In this document: positions 63,062 to 64,000 of the stretch, piece after piece
How the letters are laid out: each line of letters begins with the position of its first letter
How positions within the stretch are numbered: the first letter of the stretch is position 1
The notes under the pieces: model-generated
Databases searched by the model: none
The model's input: only the letters and a program-made list of their open reading frames with translations
Told to the model about the DNA's origin: nothing
NCBI RefSeq assembly: GCF_017916325.1
Contig: NC_090154.1
Coordinates: 313,001 to 377,000, forward strand
DNA: 64,000 nucleotides
From: Leishmania martiniquensis
Lineage: Eukaryota; Euglenozoa; Kinetoplastea; Trypanosomatida; Trypanosomatidae
Direction: 5' to 3'
Made by a program: the position numbers and the translations under genes

Positions 63062-64000
63062 ATGCCTTCCAACCGACGGAAGAATAAGCAGCGATGGATG
63101 CAGGCGGCCCAGCTTGACTGGCGCGAAGAGGTACCCGACCCCCAAAAGCGCAGCAGTAGCGGAGGCAGCGCGAATGGTCGCAGCGCTGCCCCAAACGAGT
63201 CCTCCGCGTCGCTAAAGACGTGCGAGCAAGAGGGTGTGAATCCAAGTCTCGCCTCCTCGCCAAAACAAATGAAGCGCGCTGCGTCGTCGCTCGCCGGGGG
63301 CGATGCAGATGAGGAGATAACTAATAGCGGCGGCGGCGTCAATGCCAACGGAGTAACGAGCGCCTCGCCTGCGCCGTCGCATTCCTCCGTATCGTCGCCT
63401 AGCGAGTCGGAGGCGCCACGTGCAGCAGGTCTGATGGCGGTGACGTCTATGGCCACGGCGGCGACAGCGGCCGATAAGGGCATTTCGGCTCGCGCGTCCT
63501 GTAATGATAGGGCAGGGCTGCTGTTTTTTGACGGGGACGATGATGCAGTCATCGCCGAGGCTGCCGCTACAGCTGGGGCACCCGCTACCGACAACGCGGG
63601 GGAGCTCTTCTACGTCGAGCTGGACCCCGAATCGCACGTGATGACCGGTGTTCTGCCGGAAATGCAGCGTCTGCATGTGCGACTGACGCAGCTGGTGCGT
63701 GTTCTGCGGCGCCGTGTTGCGCGCCTGTGCGCGCTGCGCGAGCGTGCTAGGTTGAGCGGGGACGATGTCAGTGAGGTGGTGCCGGCGTCCCCACTTCTGC
63801 CGAGGCGTCTGTCGCCATTGACAACCACCTCTCCGGCCCCCTCCTGCGCTCCTCGTCACAGGGACACCATGGGCAGCAATGGCGGTGCTTTGCACAACAA
63901 CAGTGGCAACCCGCACGGCGGCGTCGTTGCTGCTTCCCTGCTCAGCGCCGAAGCGGCCGCCAGCGACGCGGATGCGACCGGGACGAGCGCAGACGGTCAT
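63062..64000 (+). CDS. Unknown protein, 5' part only (runs off window)
   Basis: An open frame of 313 codons from the ATG to the last base with no stop. The protein starts MPSNRRKNKQRWMQAAQLDW, a basic N-terminus, then has a long Ser/Ala/Gly-rich region with acidic patches (FFDGDDDAVIAEAA). A helical, Arg/Leu-rich segment follows around residues 200-240 (LPEMQRLHVRLTQLVRVLRRRVARL), likely coiled coil, and then more low-complexity sequence. Codon use, a good splice-acceptor candidate and the lack of stops support a real gene. No family is recognised. Antisense open frames over the same DNA are low-complexity and I regard them as shadows. Confidence 0.65.
   Translation, partial: MPSNRRKNKQRWMQAAQLDWREEVPDPQKRSSSGGSANGRSAAPNESSASLKTCEQEGVNPSLASSPKQMKRAASSLAGGDADEEITNSGGGVNANGVTSASPAPSHSSVSSPSESEAPRAAGLMAVTSMATAATAADKGISARASCNDRAGLLFFDGDDDAVIAEAAATAGAPATDNAGELFYVELDPESHVMTGVLPEMQRLHVRLTQLVRVLRRRVARLCALRERARLSGDDVSEVVPASPLLPRRLSPLTTTSPAPSCAPRHRDTMGSNGGALHNNSGNPHGGVVAASLLSAEAAASDADATGTSADGH

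Noticed and set aside
63212..64000. A 262-codon antisense frame reaching the window end
   Set aside because: The + strand has a 313-codon open frame with an ATG, a splice-acceptor candidate and the same orientation as all other genes; the antisense frame is Arg/His/Gly-rich shadow.

Overview
The window looks like a piece of a Leishmania chromosome, or a very close trypanosomatid. All protein genes lie on the + strand as one directional cluster. None has a visible intron. The DNA is GC-rich with very long pyrimidine tracts and CA/TG microsatellites between genes, as expected for polycistronic transcription with trans-splicing and polyadenylation. The central array encodes ATG8-like proteins of the expanded kind described from Leishmania. 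From memory such arrays are on chromosome 9 in L. major; I could not check species or chromosome.

Left arm (1-21.0 kb): eight single-copy genes, namely VPS36 (ESCRT-II), a methyltransferase-like protein, an auxin-efflux-carrier-type membrane transporter, a membrin/Bos1-like Qb-SNARE, a small unknown membrane protein, SRP72, an ABCF2-like ATPase and VPS53 (GARP/EARP). Spacers of 0.7-1.8 kb hold pyrimidine tracts and microsatellites but no convincing genes.

Centre (21.99-38.89 kb): a tandem array of about 4.09-kb units, each with three ATG8-like genes. I call them gamma, alpha and beta here and do not map them onto published ATG8A/B/C names. Thirteen intact genes are present: five alpha, four beta, four gamma. 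Alpha and gamma share an identical core of 109 residues ending in the predicted ATG4 scissile glycine and differ only in the tail after it. The first alpha gene carries a gamma-type upstream flank, so the first unit looks like a gamma/alpha recombinant that lost about 1.09 kb. The array ends abruptly just after the fifth alpha gene.

Right of the array (38.9-50 kb): a divergent solo ATG8-like gene (delta, 41.3 kb), a decayed ingi-type retroelement with reverse transcriptase and RNase H fragments (42.9-44.1 kb), a probable short retroposon remnant (46.8 kb) and a frameshifted ATG8-like copy (epsilon, 47.96 kb). Downstream of epsilon lies an orphan 273-bp block almost identical to the gamma 3' flank. 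The region reads as a graveyard and nursery of the same gene family.

Right arm (50-64 kb): a large protein with a possible PX-like region and a coiled coil, a broken coiled-coil gene, a 790-residue unknown protein, an LC8-type dynein light chain, an FKBP-like protein with a signal anchor, a 3-kb gene-free stretch, and the first 313 codons of an unknown gene that runs off the window end.

Many products act in membrane traffic and autophagy (VPS36, VPS53, Qb-SNARE, SRP72, ATG8-like, perhaps the PX-like protein). In trypanosomatids neighbours in a cluster are co-transcribed but not usually functionally linked, so this theme may be chance.
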